Below are positions 34,978 to 46,219 of a DNA stretch of 64,000 bases, one piece after another (within the stretch, counting starts at the first letter, position 1; every line of letters begins with the position of its first letter). Both the position numbers and the translations under genes were made by a program. Origin of the DNA: Taudactylus pleione (taxonomy: Eukaryota; Chordata; Amphibia; Anura; Myobatrachidae); the NCBI GenBank assembly GCA_031769625.1, contig JAUIMM010001588.1, positions 379,001-443,000 of the forward strand, in the 5' to 3' direction. The notes below the pieces were generated by a model. The model saw only the letters and a list, made by a program, of their open reading frames with translations. It had not been told where the DNA came from and made no database searches.

Positions 34978-35245
34978 GATATATAGTAAACTAATGTACA
35001 ATGAGCATTATTAATGATCACTATAGGAAGAATGCACTGGATTTTGCTGTTATTTTGCTGACAAACTGTTTAGGAAATAAGTACATTACAAAATAATCAT
35101 TTTAAAACAACTACCACTATCCTTTAATGCTTAAGAATAAAACTGCTTATTACTGTGTGAACATTAGAATCTATACATGCAGTAGAAGATAAGTGGAACC
35201 CGGTTTCCAAAGGTCTGCTGCTCTCTCATCTCTCCTACTAATCAG

Positions 35246-35367
35246 GCAGCAGCAGCTCTGTGACATTGTCTATGAGAGTGTGCAGGAGTAGGCGGAGCAG
35301 TGGCACAAATATGCAGTAACTAACCTTTGAGAACCAGGTTTACCTTAGGATATTATATATATCCTAA

Positions 35368-35409
<42 letters not shown>

Positions 35410-35478
35410 CCTAAGGTAAACATGCAGTAACTAACCTTTGAGAACCAGGTTTACCTTAGGATATTATATATATCCTAA

Positions 35479-35522
<44 letters not shown>

Positions 35523-35628
35523 CCTAAGGTAAACCTGGTTCTCAAAGGTTAGTTACTGCATATTTGTGCCACTGCTCCGCCTACTCCTGCACACTCTCAT
35601 AGACAATGTCACAGAGCTGCTGCTGCTG
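35246..35628. repeat. 383-bp palindrome with duplicated (TA)n centre
   Basis: GCAGCAGCAGCTCTGTGACA (35246 on) through AACCTTTGAGAACCAGGTTT is mirrored to CAGAGCTGCTGCTGCTG (ending 35628). The centre is an approximately 107-bp tandem duplication, each unit holding a TACCTTAGGATATTATATAT hairpin and a long (AT)n run. No coding potential. Confidence 0.92.
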
Positions 35629-36480
35629 TAATAATTACACCCTTTAAGTTAAAGCCACTCCCTCACCTCACTTAAATCCCAAATTACTCTCCAGTTTGAG
35701 GAGGAAAGTACAAGAACAGTATAAATAGGGAATTTAGTGACAAGTAGAATGCATTGCAAGAAATTACAGCGTTTTAATGGTACCTGACTAGACGAGTACA
35801 ATAAAAGCCGAATGCTGTTTTGCATTATAAGCGTGCATTGGTGTGCTAGATACATACATATAAGTATGTATGTTGACTGCTGAGAATGGTTTATTGTTTT
35901 TAATTCTATCTCTCTCTGCAGGGGTAGTATAATTCTCATGTGTACTAAGGGCCTGATTCAGCAAGGATCGCAATTGCAAAGTTGCACGCAGACAGCTTTG
36001 CAATTGTGATGGTTGCTATTATGCAAATGCAGCAGGAGGTGTATGACACCCCCTGCTGCATTTGCAATCCCAGCACTGCAACGGGCTGGGATCACCATCG
36101 CGACCATCGGTGGTCGATGGTTGCGATGGTGGACAGCTGAGTAAGCCCAGGTGCGTTGATCAATGCAGATCCTGGGCTGGCCACTCCCGGAAAACAGGGT
36201 GGACACACCCCGTTTCCGGGAACGCTGGCCGCCCCCACCCCAGCACCTTAAATGCATCTGCCTGTCAATCAGGCAGAGGCATTCAAGGGTCTGCATGCGA
36301 CTACGCAGGGCCCATTCTGCACACTCGTAGATAATCGGGAGCCTGCACACCCGCAGATAATTGGGACTTTATCTCTGTTCACTTTATCTCCATCCAAGGC
36401 TTATTAAAGAAACCACTATATTCCCTATCACATGTACACATACACATTTAAACACTAGGGTTCATTTTTTGTCAAAATCC
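35629..36480. other. Spacer with a partial GGGCCTGATTCAGC repeat
   Basis: A GGGCCTGATTCAGCAAGGAT terminus begins at 35949 with a CAATTGCAAAG...CTTTGCAATTG hairpin. No clear partner terminus was found; the element is probably truncated near 36360. Confidence 0.5.
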
Positions 36481-36483
36481 AGT

Positions 36484-36655
36484 TAACCTAACAATATATT
36501 TTTGGATTGTGGGAGCAAACCAGAGTACCCAGAGGAAACCCACGCAAGCACGTGAGAATATACAAACTCCACACAGTTAGGGCCGTGGTGGGAATCAAAC
36601 CCAAGACCTCAGTGCTGTGAGGCAGTAATGCTAACCATTACAACAATTTTGCTAT
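36484..36655 (-). mobile_element. tRNA-derived SINE fragment
   Basis: On the minus strand the head reads TGGTTAGCATTACTGCC (A-box-like) and GGTCTTGGGTTTGATTCCC (B-box-like). The tail GTGTGGAGTTTGTATATTCT and CGTGGGTTTCCTCTGGGTAC is widespread in fish and amphibian genomes. The 5' end is near 36655. No intact tRNA is encoded. Confidence 0.7.
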
Positions 36656-36678
36656 AGTACATATAAAAAACACACATA

Positions 36679-37522
36679 GGGCCGTATTCAATTAGGGAGC
36701 GAAAAGTCCGTGCTGGACTTTTCACTCCACATCGGAGCTTTTCTGGGGATAAAGTATAGGGCGCGTGCCCGCTTTATCCCCGTATTCCATTTAAAATGAG
36801 TGAAAACTGGACCCAGCGAATTGGGATCTACGAAAAAAACTGGAATTTTCGGGAAATAATTGTAGGACCCCCTAAAGATGTCCAGACATGGAGGATCATT
36901 ATGGGTACCCCCCGTTTTTGCCTGTAGAAGAAAGTTGGGTTTTTAAATAGCCGCGGCAGGTGTTTTTTCCCAACATCGAAGAAGTGATGGAGAAGAGCAC
37001 TTAGGCTTTTTTTTCATTTTTTAAGTGGTCCCATCAAATTTGGGGTACATGAAAATGGGTACTAGCATATTTTTAAGTCCCTAAAGTCATTTTTAAAAAA
37101 TTCTGCAAAAATGCACCTGCCGCTAATAGCCTATTCTAGAAAACACCTGCCGCATATTTACAGAATACCCCTGAACCTATTTCCCTATTTTTAAACACTG
37201 TTTTCCCTTTTTTTTCACCCCATTTTTTTGGGGTGTCCCTATTTTATTTTTTTTACTTGTTTTGACACAGTTTAGTTTTAAATGACATTCCCAGGGGTGC
37301 GGGTTATTTTTTTAAGCCTGCACCCCTAAACCCCAATTCTGCCCTTTTTTTCGCCATGTGAAACATGGTGAAAAGTTATCCCTGTTTTTTTTCAAAGAAT
37401 TTTCGGACCTGCGAAAAGTCTTTGAAATTGAATACGGGGATAATTGAAACGTGCGAAAATGACGTCATCGGCGATAATTTATCGCCGATTTCAACTTTTC
37501 GCAGCCTAATTGAATACACCCC
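36679..37522. mobile_element. Nonautonomous element with GGGCCGTATTCAATTAGG ends
   Basis: GGGCCGTATTCAATTAGGG at 36679 mirrors CCTAATTGAATACACCCC ending 37522. Subterminal AAAAGTCCGTGC...GACTTTTC and GCGATAATTTATCGCC hairpins lie inside. About 840 bp, noncoding. Confidence 0.85.
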
Positions 37523-37638
37523 ATAGTTGCACAAATATATATATATGTAATACATACAAATTAAGGAAGAGGTATCATATCATAGTGTAGTCACTTTTAT
37601 TCAATTAGTTCCTTAATAATTAGACAAAAAGCTTGTAG

Positions 37639-37790
37639 AAATGAACGCAGAATGCTTATCTGTAAATGTAGAGTGTACAGTGGTAGAAACCAAGCTCTCT
37701 GGTCCATTCTCTGATGTAATACAAATAGGATCCAAATATTTTTTTCCTCATGAGAATGACACTCTTAAATCAAGGGAACTTGGAAAAAAG
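37639..37790 (+). pseudogene. Decayed SCR-like exon between exons D and F
   Basis: After an acceptor-like GCTTGTAG the phase-1 frame reads MNAECLSVNVECTVVETKL, then IGSKYFFPHENDTLKSREL. The second stretch aligns with exon A (YFFCKENYSIKGSEL), but the second framework Cys is Pro, and the third and fourth cysteines and Trp are absent. No good donor follows and a stop arrives at 37833. It is best read as a dead SCR exon skipped in the mRNA; chance resemblance cannot be excluded. Confidence 0.4.
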
Positions 37791-37983
37791 TTTGTGTTTA
37801 CTTTTATATTACTATTTCCGTATTGTACTATTTAGGATTTAGATTATGGAGCTCTATATACTAATAATAATACTACCAGCGCTACCTGTCTCCAGGTCTT
37901 TGCCACCACCGTTACAAAATTATTATAAGATAGCATAAGAAACACATTTTGCTGTAACAAAAAGCTATTTCATTTCGTCGCAG

Positions 37984-38175
37984 CGCCCTGCACTGCCATT
38001 ATAACCCAGATGAAAGAAAAGAATCTGGAGCAGAGCTTTGACATAAACTCAACATTTTTACATGGTGATATGATGGAATTTAAATGCATGGATGGGTTTG
38101 ACATGTTGCCATACTCTGAACTGAAAGGACTCTGTCAAAATGGCCAAATTCTATATCCTACCTGTAGAAAGAAAG
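37984..38175 (+). CDS. Factor H-like gene, SCR exon F (SCR20-type, internal)
   Basis: A 192-bp exon; acceptor TTTCGTCGCAG, donor AAAG|GTACAA, both phase 1. The module reads PCTAIITQMKEKNLEQ, FLHGDMMEFKC, KGLCQNGQ and YPTC. The final block lacks the usual Trp between cysteines 3 and 4 and ends YPTC, a hallmark of factor H SCR20-type terminal modules, and it aligns with terminal exon H. INST is a potential N-glycosylation site. Unlike a true terminal exon it is followed by a donor and, after an 88-bp intron, by exon G. Confidence 0.9.
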
Positions 38176-38263
38176 GTACAAAAGAAACAATACATCTCTA
38201 TTCCTTTTCTGTGCTATACTGTGCACACAAATTGTCTAACAAAATCTCTTTGAACTTCTCCAG

Positions 38264-38443
38264 ATACAATGAAGGTTTGTGGAAATCCTCCTATTGTAAA
38301 GCACAGTGTACCCATTGCCTCACAACAAACCTATATGCCTGGCTCCTTTGTTGTTTACCAGTGTTCAGAACATCACTACCTGAATGGCCACAGTACAATA
38401 CGCTGCTTCAATGGACAATGGGAATCTCCACCAACCTGTATAG
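38264..38443 (+). CDS. Factor H-like gene, SCR exon G (SCR19-type)
   Basis: A 180-bp exon with acceptor GAACTTCTCCAG and donor TATAG|GTAAAC, phase 1 on both sides. It encodes MKVCGNPPIVKHSVPIA, GSFVVYQC, STIRCFNGQW and SPPTC: four cysteines and Trp. It is the penultimate exon and resembles factor H SCR19, which with SCR20 binds C3d and cell-surface polyanions in known factor H proteins. Only 88 bp separate it from exon F, while 7.8 kb separate it from exon H. Confidence 0.93.
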
Positions 38444-38543
38444 GTAAACAATGATTTTCACCTCTCTAGTTTCTCACACCCTTGAGTTAAGTATTTAAAG
38501 TAATTTATTTTTATAAAGAGCCGTGAACTTCAAGGAGCTCTAA

Positions 38544-38861
38544 GGGCGGTATCCAATTAGCCCTGAACATAGTTCGGGCACTAATGGATAGCCGTGATCT
38601 GTGAAAAACGGGGATTACTCCCATTTTTCACCAATGTTTTTATTTCAACCTAATAATTCTTCAGAAAACAGGACCTATGTGTTTTCGCCATTTAGGTGGT
38701 GAAAAAAATGCATTTTTCGTGGATTAAATTTCGAGACACATCAGGTCCCGAAAAATATCCAAGATAAGTGCCGGTGTCGGGCAGCATTTTATGGCTAATA
38801 GGATAGCCCCGCCGTGATCAATTAGCAGCGCCACTTTAGCGCTGCTAATTGGATACCCCCC
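38544..38861. mobile_element. Harbinger-like MITE (GGGCGGTATCCAATTAG ends, TAA duplication)
   Basis: GGGCGGTATCCAATTAG at 38544 and CTAATTGGATACCCCCC ending 38861 are flanked by TAA on both sides (38541-38543, 38862-38864). The 318-bp interior is noncoding with short hairpins. Confidence 0.85.
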
Positions 38862-38864
38862 TAA

Positions 38865-39799
38865 GACTATTTTAGCTGAATTTTAAGATTTACATTATAA
38901 AATATTTTATTGCTTAAATACTTATGTGTAGCTGTGTACCTAATGAATGCTAAAGTGATTATATCACTAAACATCAGTAGTGTTATAAAATCTCTGAAGG
39001 CCGTTCACACAAATTTAAAATAGGATAAACCTACACTAATTTCACTTACATACGGGTATTATAAAGTCAGTTCTGATGTAATCACTTCAGTAGTCATCAG
39101 GTACAGTAAGTGCGTGACTCACCAACTACTGGATATTATAATGGATAGTAGCAGTCACCTCGTATTTCCGTGACGTGTATACAGCCTCTTGATTTAATCT
39201 GGTCACCGAACTCCTCAGTTAATACTAAAAGCCATACAATGCATTCTCCTATATAATGGTCTACAAAGCGTTACACCTCTTCCTTATACCACATTAAATA
39301 TATATATAAACAAATATAATTACTTTTTAGTTAAATACTCCATGGCAGCCATTACAATGGGTTGCTTCCCTTCTAACTTAGGCAGAAACAGGTTGGAAAA
39401 AAAAATCCCCCCAGACCCTAACTAATCTAGCTCTTTCTCTTCCTCTTTGACTTTGAGTGTCTGTGCCCCAAGGTGTCTATGGAAACAGATCATACCGAGA
39501 CACATGGGTGGGAAAGCTGGGCTGCCATGGAGTATTGCAAGCAAGAGGAATTATCAGGAAATATAATTTGCTGTTTTTTTCTCCAATCCTCTATGAGATC
39601 CATTACATTGCAATGTACCCAAGCAATATGGTAATGGGGCTGCAAAGGAAACTTAAGCAGCATATGCTGCATAATTATGAGTTAAATGTCTCTGTGGAGA
39701 ACATGCCCCTAGTACTGATAAGGCAAGACCTTTACTCAATGCACACTGCAGAAAGTCAACAATAAGTGGAACTGTAGCTTTGGCTGGGTATGTTTTAGA
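38865..39799. other. Unrecognised intronic sequence
   Basis: A 102-codon plus-strand frame at 39457-39765 has no domain signature or family resemblance and is not called. Otherwise AT-rich. Confidence 0.45.
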
Positions 39800-42120
39800 T
39801 TTACACCATTAGTGAAATGTAATAATTTTTCAAAATCACAGATTTTCAGTCATTTGACATCAGTTTTTAAAATGACAATGTTATTACAGGCAACACCCTT
39901 TGGCGATTTTGCAAAACAGCAACCTATTAATAAATCTCTACCAGACTGTGTCATATTTTAACAAAGAGCTGTACTTTCTTGCCTGCAAGAGTAGGTTGAT
40001 TACAGATTCTCAAACCCCTTGATCTTTGAGCATCAACGGCATTATTCCCACGCCATTAAATGTAATTGTTTTATATATGGGTAAAAGCCTGGACCTTGGA
40101 GCAATAAATCTTTATAAAGAGGCAGAGGCCGTGGTTCTTCCTAAACCATCTCCCATTCTACCAGGAACCACTGTTGCTGAGGCCAAAATGGAAGGATTGG
40201 TAATTTTTGAATTTTCTTAGCATGTGAGATATGAGAGGAAACAGAGGATATACATAGGCTGTCTGAAACATTCACTCCCTCGCTTTGCGCTGACAGAAGA
40301 ACCTGGGTACATTGGTATTCTGATTTGTTTCCATAATGCCTACTTGAGGAAGCCCAATTATTTCTGCAATTAGTAGATTATCTGAGGAGAAGACCATTCC
40401 CGTGGAACAATTTGACTTTTAGATATTGTGCCACTACATTTTCCTTGACTGCTACATGGAATTCTGAAAGTGGCTTTAGATATCTTTTTTACTGCCTCCT
40501 ACATGAAATGTTGAAAGTGACTTTAGATATATTTTTACCCAAGATATTAACATTGCTACTTCCACCATCAGAGCTTTGCTTCTGTACCTCCCTGGCGATT
40601 TATAAATGACACTGACTTGCCACCAAAATTATTTGAGTTACATCCCCAGTAACTGTTAATGAAAACATTGAACTGCTTTCCATACTACTCTCAATATTAG
40701 TATATTTATGTGAGGTTCCGTCTCTTCCCATGACCATGTACCTTGCTTTGTTTTTGTTAGGATGTGATCTGCCCAGTCAGCAGGACTGGAGCCTGTAGTT
40801 GGTTTTAGTCATTACAGCTCTAAGAGTGACGTATCCTTTTTCTTTAGTTTTGAATTTAGCAATTAAGTGAAATACCACTTGGTGGTTCTTGATAATGATG
40901 ATGTGGTATTCCAGAGAAGACTACTTGTGATTTCACTGTGTCAGATATTCTAAACTGGAGATTACGCATGTGCCACATTGCCCAGGGTACCACACCTATG
41001 GTTGAGGAAAACATTCCAAGCAATTAAAGTCCTTACCACACTGTTATCTGCTGATGGATCTGCAGCTGTTTTGCCAAGACTTGCCAAGAACTTGAGATCT
41101 TTCTTCTGACAGAGTTACTCTGTTTATTATGGTATCAACCAGAAATTGTATTTGCTGTGATGACTCTAGTCCTTTTCACAATCCAGACATGTTCACGTAA
41201 GAAGGTCGATTCCTTCAATGTCGTGGAATGGACAGCATTTTCCAACCTTCGTATCATTAGGATGTTGTCCAATTATTAATTATTTATTTATTACCAGTTA
41301 TTTATATAGCACACACATATTCCGCAGCGCTTTACAGAGAATTATGGTCAAATCTTGACCCTCTGATTCCTTAATTCCGATACAAGTGTCACCAGCAAAG
41401 TTGGAAATGTTTTTGGACATGTTGTTAGGTCGAAAGGCAAACAGGTGAATTGGAAGTGTTGTCCCATGATTCAGAACTTCCAGTGCTAAGCTGGCTTCGG
41501 GACAGGAAAGTATCTTGGAGTCCTGGAGATATTCGGATGTAAGAAAATCCCTTTGCTGATGGCTGTGGGGATTGAATTTCCTGATTCCATGCGAAAATGC
41601 CTGGTATAGACAAATTTGTTCAGTATTCTTAAGTCCAGAACAGCGTGAAAGGCTCCTGAGGATTTTCTGACAAGGACTAGTTTAAAGTAAAAATCTTTTA
41701 CTTTCCAAACACAAGAAACTAAGGACTTTTCTCAGGCCCTCAGAAAGGTGCAAAGAATCTAGCTGAGGTTGATGGAGTCTAGGGGGTATATTTAAGTGCA
41801 GGTTTTTAGAATTGGAGATGTTGCCCATAGTAACCAATCAGATTCTACTTAACATTTAACCAGCACGGTCTAGCAGATAATAGCTAGAATGTGATTGGTT
41901 GCTATGGGCAACATCTCCATTTCTAAAAACCCACACTTTAGTAAATATACCCCCTTGGACTGTACAAAGAAATTTTTCTTGGGAAACTGATTGAACTATA
42001 TCATGTATCCATTTCGCAATATGATAACAAGATTGCTCTTTGATGGGATGGGCCTATTTGCCTGCATATTGTGCTCTCAACAGGTGTTAGAGTGAAATTT
42101 GTCTCCAAAAGAGAAGAGCC
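39800..42120 (-). pseudogene. DIRS/Ngaro-type retroelement relic (RT and RNase H)
   Basis: On the minus strand, fragments in shifting frames match a DIRS-like pol: AVLDLRILNKF and FRMES (about 41650-41585), then FQFTCLPFDLTTCPKTFPTL (about 41440-41380), GTWSWEETEPHINILILRVV (about 40770-40680) and PRFFCQR with LPLYKDLLLQGPGF (about 40300-40090). The order RT then RNase H on one strand is right. Many stops and shifts are present. No tyrosine recombinase segment or split repeats were recognised, so the DIRS versus Ngaro choice is open. Confidence 0.65.
41782..41955. mobile_element. Foldback MITE with X-box/CCAAT arms (copy 2)
   Basis: GGGGGTATATTTAAGTGCAG is mirrored by the complement ending ATATACCCCC. 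GTTGCCCATAGTAACCAATC and GATTGGTTGCTATGGGCAAC (41898-41912 for the X-box) form the inner arms. It is inserted in, or adjoins, the DIRS/Ngaro relic. Confidence 0.85.
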
Positions 42121-43069
42121 AATTCAATTACCTGTTATCTTTGGCTGAAGGACCGAAGCATAGGGCTCTCCTAACCATTGGTACTGATGCTATAGACCTT
42201 GCTGAAAAAGCAAAGGTGTCCCAGGAAACCTCACACACCAGAATATATCCCTCTTTGCATTATTTATACACTTTTTAATAGGTATAGCCTGTTTACTTTC
42301 TTGTTGACATCCATATAGACTGTGTCTTTCAATAATCTGAGGGCTCTGGCTACTGATGCCATGGTGATACCTACTTCAATGAGATTCCTGATAAAATATT
42401 AAGCTTTTATTTAAAGAAGTCTCCATCTTCCTATCCATGACGTCCTTCCGGGGACCCACTTCTTAAAGATATATTGTAGTTCTGGCAAACAATGGGGCTG
42501 ATTCTGAGTCAAATGGAAGTGGAAATGGATAGTGGATGCATCATGCAGGTATCTGCAAACTGTGCATGTGCCGTAGAAAGCAATAGCAGACTGCACATGC
42601 ACCGGACAATGCATATGCACACAGTTGGATGTGTGGACAGATTGATCCATCAGATAATGTAGTACTCTATCCAAGAAATGGGAGTTTCTGGATGAAAACC
42701 ATGAGATCACACAGTACTGATCAGTCTTGTGGAGTGTTGTGGGCGTGTATGGTGACTTTCATCATAATTTGCAGCATGCAGACAGAGATGGGATGCCTGT
42801 TTTAAATGGATTTTTTTGCACCTAGCATGGAGTGGGTGTACTTCTCAATGCTATTGGTGACAGCTGTGGCCATGGACGTAGCTACAGAGGGTGCCATAGC
42901 TTTAAGACCCAGATGCTTAGGGAGCTCTAGACCAGGTCATATAGTTGTCTACCAAGTTCCTGGAATTGACTACTAAGCAACTGGGTCAAGCCCTTTGTTT
43001 GGCCTAATTAGCAGGACTTGTCAGCGTTCATATATGTGGAGGTCTCTCCCACTCAGTAAAGCTAGATTC

Positions 43070-44050
43070 GGATATGAAACATCTCCCGCACTCCTGTTAC
43101 ACCCTCAATGGCACACCTGAGCTAATCAGTGAGCCAGGCACAGTTGGAGAGTAGACTTCTTGATTACCTTTTGATAAAACCCCTGTGAGAGGGGAGAAAC
43201 GCGTCAAGGGAAGAAACCAGTTTCTGCAGTGGTTCTGGGACTCACCAAGGCTTTATATTGGATCACTCTATCCAGCCGTTATAGCATTCACAACCAGCTC
43301 ACCCACCATATTTGCACCTAGCCAACCAGTGGTACAATTGTCCGGATCCCGTCAGTTATTATACCGAGCGGCAACTGAGGACGTGGAGACACCAGCGTGG
43401 AGTCGTCAACGGGCCGTATATTGCTGGAGGCTGACCGCGCTCTGTTGGTGTTCATTCTGCCAGCACAGTGCGTGGAATCATCAGCAGGCTATTAACTGCC
43501 GGAGGCTAACCACGCCGTTTTATTGTCCACTCCATTATCACAGGAGTTGCATTGTACCTTACCACAAACCAAGGGTTAATTGCAAGCCAGGATTCCGGGA
43601 TATCTGTGTTATTCATTTACAGGGGAGCGGTGAGTAACATTGCTACAAAGTTCCATCTTGTCGGTCATTATTTCCTGGACATGGGGAAAAGCTATTAATA
43701 CACCATTACACACATGGTGTGTGTTTTTTACCAAGAGGGGCCATGCATTTATATTTTAATTAACAGGACATATATTATTGTTCACAAGACATTTTTTAAA
43801 GGTATCTTTTACCAGTTGGGACAATTTTTTGGATACTTATTTCAATATATTATTCAGTGCACTGATTGTTACATATTGTCATTTGATCAAATATTGTATC
43901 CATTATCCTAGGAACTGCAGTTCTTATTGTTTATGTCATTATAATGTATAACGTTGCTAATAAATTGTGAATAAAAGCTCTGGATTATTCCTTATTAGTG
44001 GTTATAAGCGCAGACATATACATTTTGTTCATTTGGTTTTTTAAGGAACC
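43070..44050 (+). mobile_element. Solo PLE pseudo-LTR-like segment
   Basis: Contains a hammerhead-like motif at 43167-43210 and then an approximately 800-bp noncoding tail with AATAAA near 43970, arranged as in the 3' parts of PLE1 and PLE2. No RT or endonuclease adjoins it. The 150-codon frame starting at 43185 lies over the motif and tail and has no domain support. Confidence 0.45.
43167..43210 (+). ncRNA. Hammerhead-like motif with strong stem II and GTC site
   Basis: CCTT, TTGATAA (43171-43177), a perfect stem CCCCT-GTGAG-AGGGG (43180-43194), then GAAAC and GCGTC followed by AAGGG. CCTT pairs with AAGG (stem I) and ACGCGT is the stem III palindrome. The expected cleavage triplet would be GUC, the preferred one. 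The first core differs from CUGANGA at two positions. Confidence 0.5.
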
Positions 44051-44529
44051 TTTGGCAGTATCCTTTTTATGTCAGCTGCTAGTAATCCACTTATGATCCC
44101 TGGTTAAAGGGCGCACCACTGTATTACTTTTCTTGACTACAGCTTTTATAATGTGAGCTGGGGAGAGGGGATTGAGCTCCAAGGCTCGGACTGTCTGAGA
44201 AAGGAACAGTGTGCTAAAATAAAGAAGATCTCCACAGAAGTGGAATTTTATGCATTAGGTAGTATCCCCCTCAGGTAGGAGCTGGTTGGTCCTTGCCCCC
44301 TCCTCTCCTGTCTTTACACTCACTGTAAACTGCAATCTTCTAAGTCTTGAAGGCCCTGCAGATGTGGGACTACCGTGGTAAGGGTCACAATTGAGAAATG
44401 ATGTGAGATAAATTAGGAGGTTAATGGAATATACTCTCCTACCAGACATCTAAATTGAATAAGGCTACCTAATGGGGTGACATTACTTTTCAGTGAGTGG
44501 TGTGTGTAGAAGATGGTATACTGGTAATG

Positions 44530-44990
44530 GGTCAGTGTTCTTTGAATGTTACAATGTTCTGTGGGAACTGTAATGTGGCATAATCTGAACTGGTGACACT
44601 GTAAAGTGGCATGATCTAAATTGGTGGTACTGTAATATGGCATAATATGAACTGAAGGGCACTATGTGGCACAATATGACCTGGATATACTATAGTGTGG
44701 CATAATAGAAACTGGTGGGCACTGTAATGTATAATATGAACTGGTGGGCACTGTAATGCTTAATATGAACTGGTGGGCACTGTAATGTGGCACAATATGT
44801 CCTGGATATACTATAGTGTGGCAGAATAGAAACTGGGGACACTGTAATGTGCATAATATGAACTGATGGGCACTGTAATGTATAATATGAACTGGTGGGC
44901 ACTGTAACGAGGCATGTTATGAACTGGGGCCATTACTTTGTTGAATAATATGAACTGAGGGTACTACAATGTGGGGCATATCATCACCGG
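44530..44990. repeat. Minisatellite, 34-38-bp unit
   Basis: About a dozen copies of AACTGGTGGGCACTGTAATG followed by TGGCATAATATG, with two longer variants carrying CCTGGATATACTATAGTGTG. Minus-strand frames over it repeat Thr-Val-Pro-type patterns and are artefacts. Confidence 0.9.
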
Positions 44991-45352
44991 GGAACACGAC
45001 AATGTTCTGGCCATGCTCCTGCCTGTAGCTGCAAAAACAGTGTGCGCGCAGGCATCCACATGAAGACAAACGGATAATTGACAAAGAGAGGCAGATACTC
45101 ACATTAGCATATCGCATGGAAAAGCGTCAGCAGATGCATCCGACTCAGAATCAGCCCCTATAATAAGCAATGGCTGCATCTACCCTAATGTAACTATTGA
45201 CTGTTCCCAACCACTTGAATAACCACTCAAAAAATTAGTATGGGAAGATATCATGAATATGCTCAATTTTAGCTTTCTTATTTCTGTATACATAGCAGCC
45301 ACATTGTGCTACAACAAAGTGTATTCATAAACACTGTTCAAAGGGTCTCTAA

Positions 45353-46011
45353 AGCTGGGTACGCACCATACAAGGGTGCGACCCAGCAACATGAGATGTA
45401 CAGATACATCGCACGCACCGTAGACACTGCACGATGCAGCGTATGATGGCACAATGTGTTGTTACATGCTGCATGTAACAGTAGTGTCATTCATTGCATC
45501 ATCCCATCTGTCTGCAGAACAGCAGATGGGCGATGCAATGAACAAGGGACAGGCATACACACTGGGCCTGATGTGCAATTCCGTCCATCTAAAATGCTAA
45601 TGCAGCAGGAGGTGTCTGTAGGAAACAGACACCTCCTGCTGCATCTGCCATCCCAGTGATGTTGCTATTGTTGCTTCTTTGGCCAGGCTGCAGAAGCTGA
45701 AGCTTATCACAGCCTAACCCACTCACTTGCGAGGCCAGGAAATCTGCATTCACCGAAGCCTTGTCCCTCCCAGAAAACAGGGGCGACAGCCATCACTCCA
45801 GTTTCACCCCCCAAACTCTGCAGTACATCAATCATGCAAGATTGCAGGATCCATTCTGCACATGGACTGACCCCAATACATCAGAGATCTGCGCTAATCA
45901 TCGGGTTAGCGTAAAAATCTGAATAAGGCCCACTATACGATGTGTACGATATATCGTTTCGAACCACGTCAGAATATATCGTACGATACATCATATAGTG
46001 TGTACCCAGCT
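45353..46011. mobile_element. Harbinger-like nonautonomous element (AGCTGGGTACG ends, TAA duplication)
   Basis: AGCTGGGTACGCACCATAC mirrors GTGTGTACCCAGCT ending 46011; TAA flanks both ends (45350-45352, 46012-46014). Another element with a GGGCCTGATGTGCAATTCC end and a GAATAAGGCCCA end is nested at about 45563-45934. It ends 208 bp before the terminal SCR exon. Confidence 0.85.
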
Positions 46012-46219
46012 TAAAACTATCAGACATTAAAAGCTAGTTGCTTATTAGTTTTACTAGTGTAGTGCAATTTAGACAGTAAAAGCAAATGCCTGACAGGAGG
46101 CTGTGGTTTTACTGCAGATTTGCATCTATGAGCAATGTTGGGGAACACCCCTCATTTATACATTCTGTATGTTATTAAACATGTAATCTGAACTATTCTT
46201 GTTCATGGATTTGTTTTAG

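Larger units (their letters stand above)
42494..45158. mobile_element. Composite element bounded by 17-bp perfect inverted ends
   Basis: GGGGCTGATTCTGAGTC (42494-42510) is perfectly mirrored by GACTCAGAATCAGCCCC (45142-45158). Subterminal ATGCAT and GTATCTGC/GCAGATAC words are also shared. The 2.6-kb interior contains a PLE pseudo-LTR-like segment with a hammerhead-like motif (43070-44050) and a 34-38-bp minisatellite (44530-44990). It probably started as a short MITE that later received insertions. Confidence 0.65.

Noticed and set aside
36484..36655. tRNA gene on the minus strand
   Set aside because: Only A-box- and B-box-like sequences remain and no cloverleaf can be drawn; it fits a SINE head.
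39457..39765. 102-codon plus-strand frame
   Set aside because: No recognisable domain, no SCR pattern, no flanking splice signals with phase 1.
43185..43637. 150-codon plus-strand frame
   Set aside because: Starts inside the hammerhead-like motif and runs through a noncoding pseudo-LTR-like segment; no family resemblance.
44413..44902. Minus-strand frames with repeated Thr/Val/Pro patterns
   Set aside because: They are translations of a 34-38-bp minisatellite.
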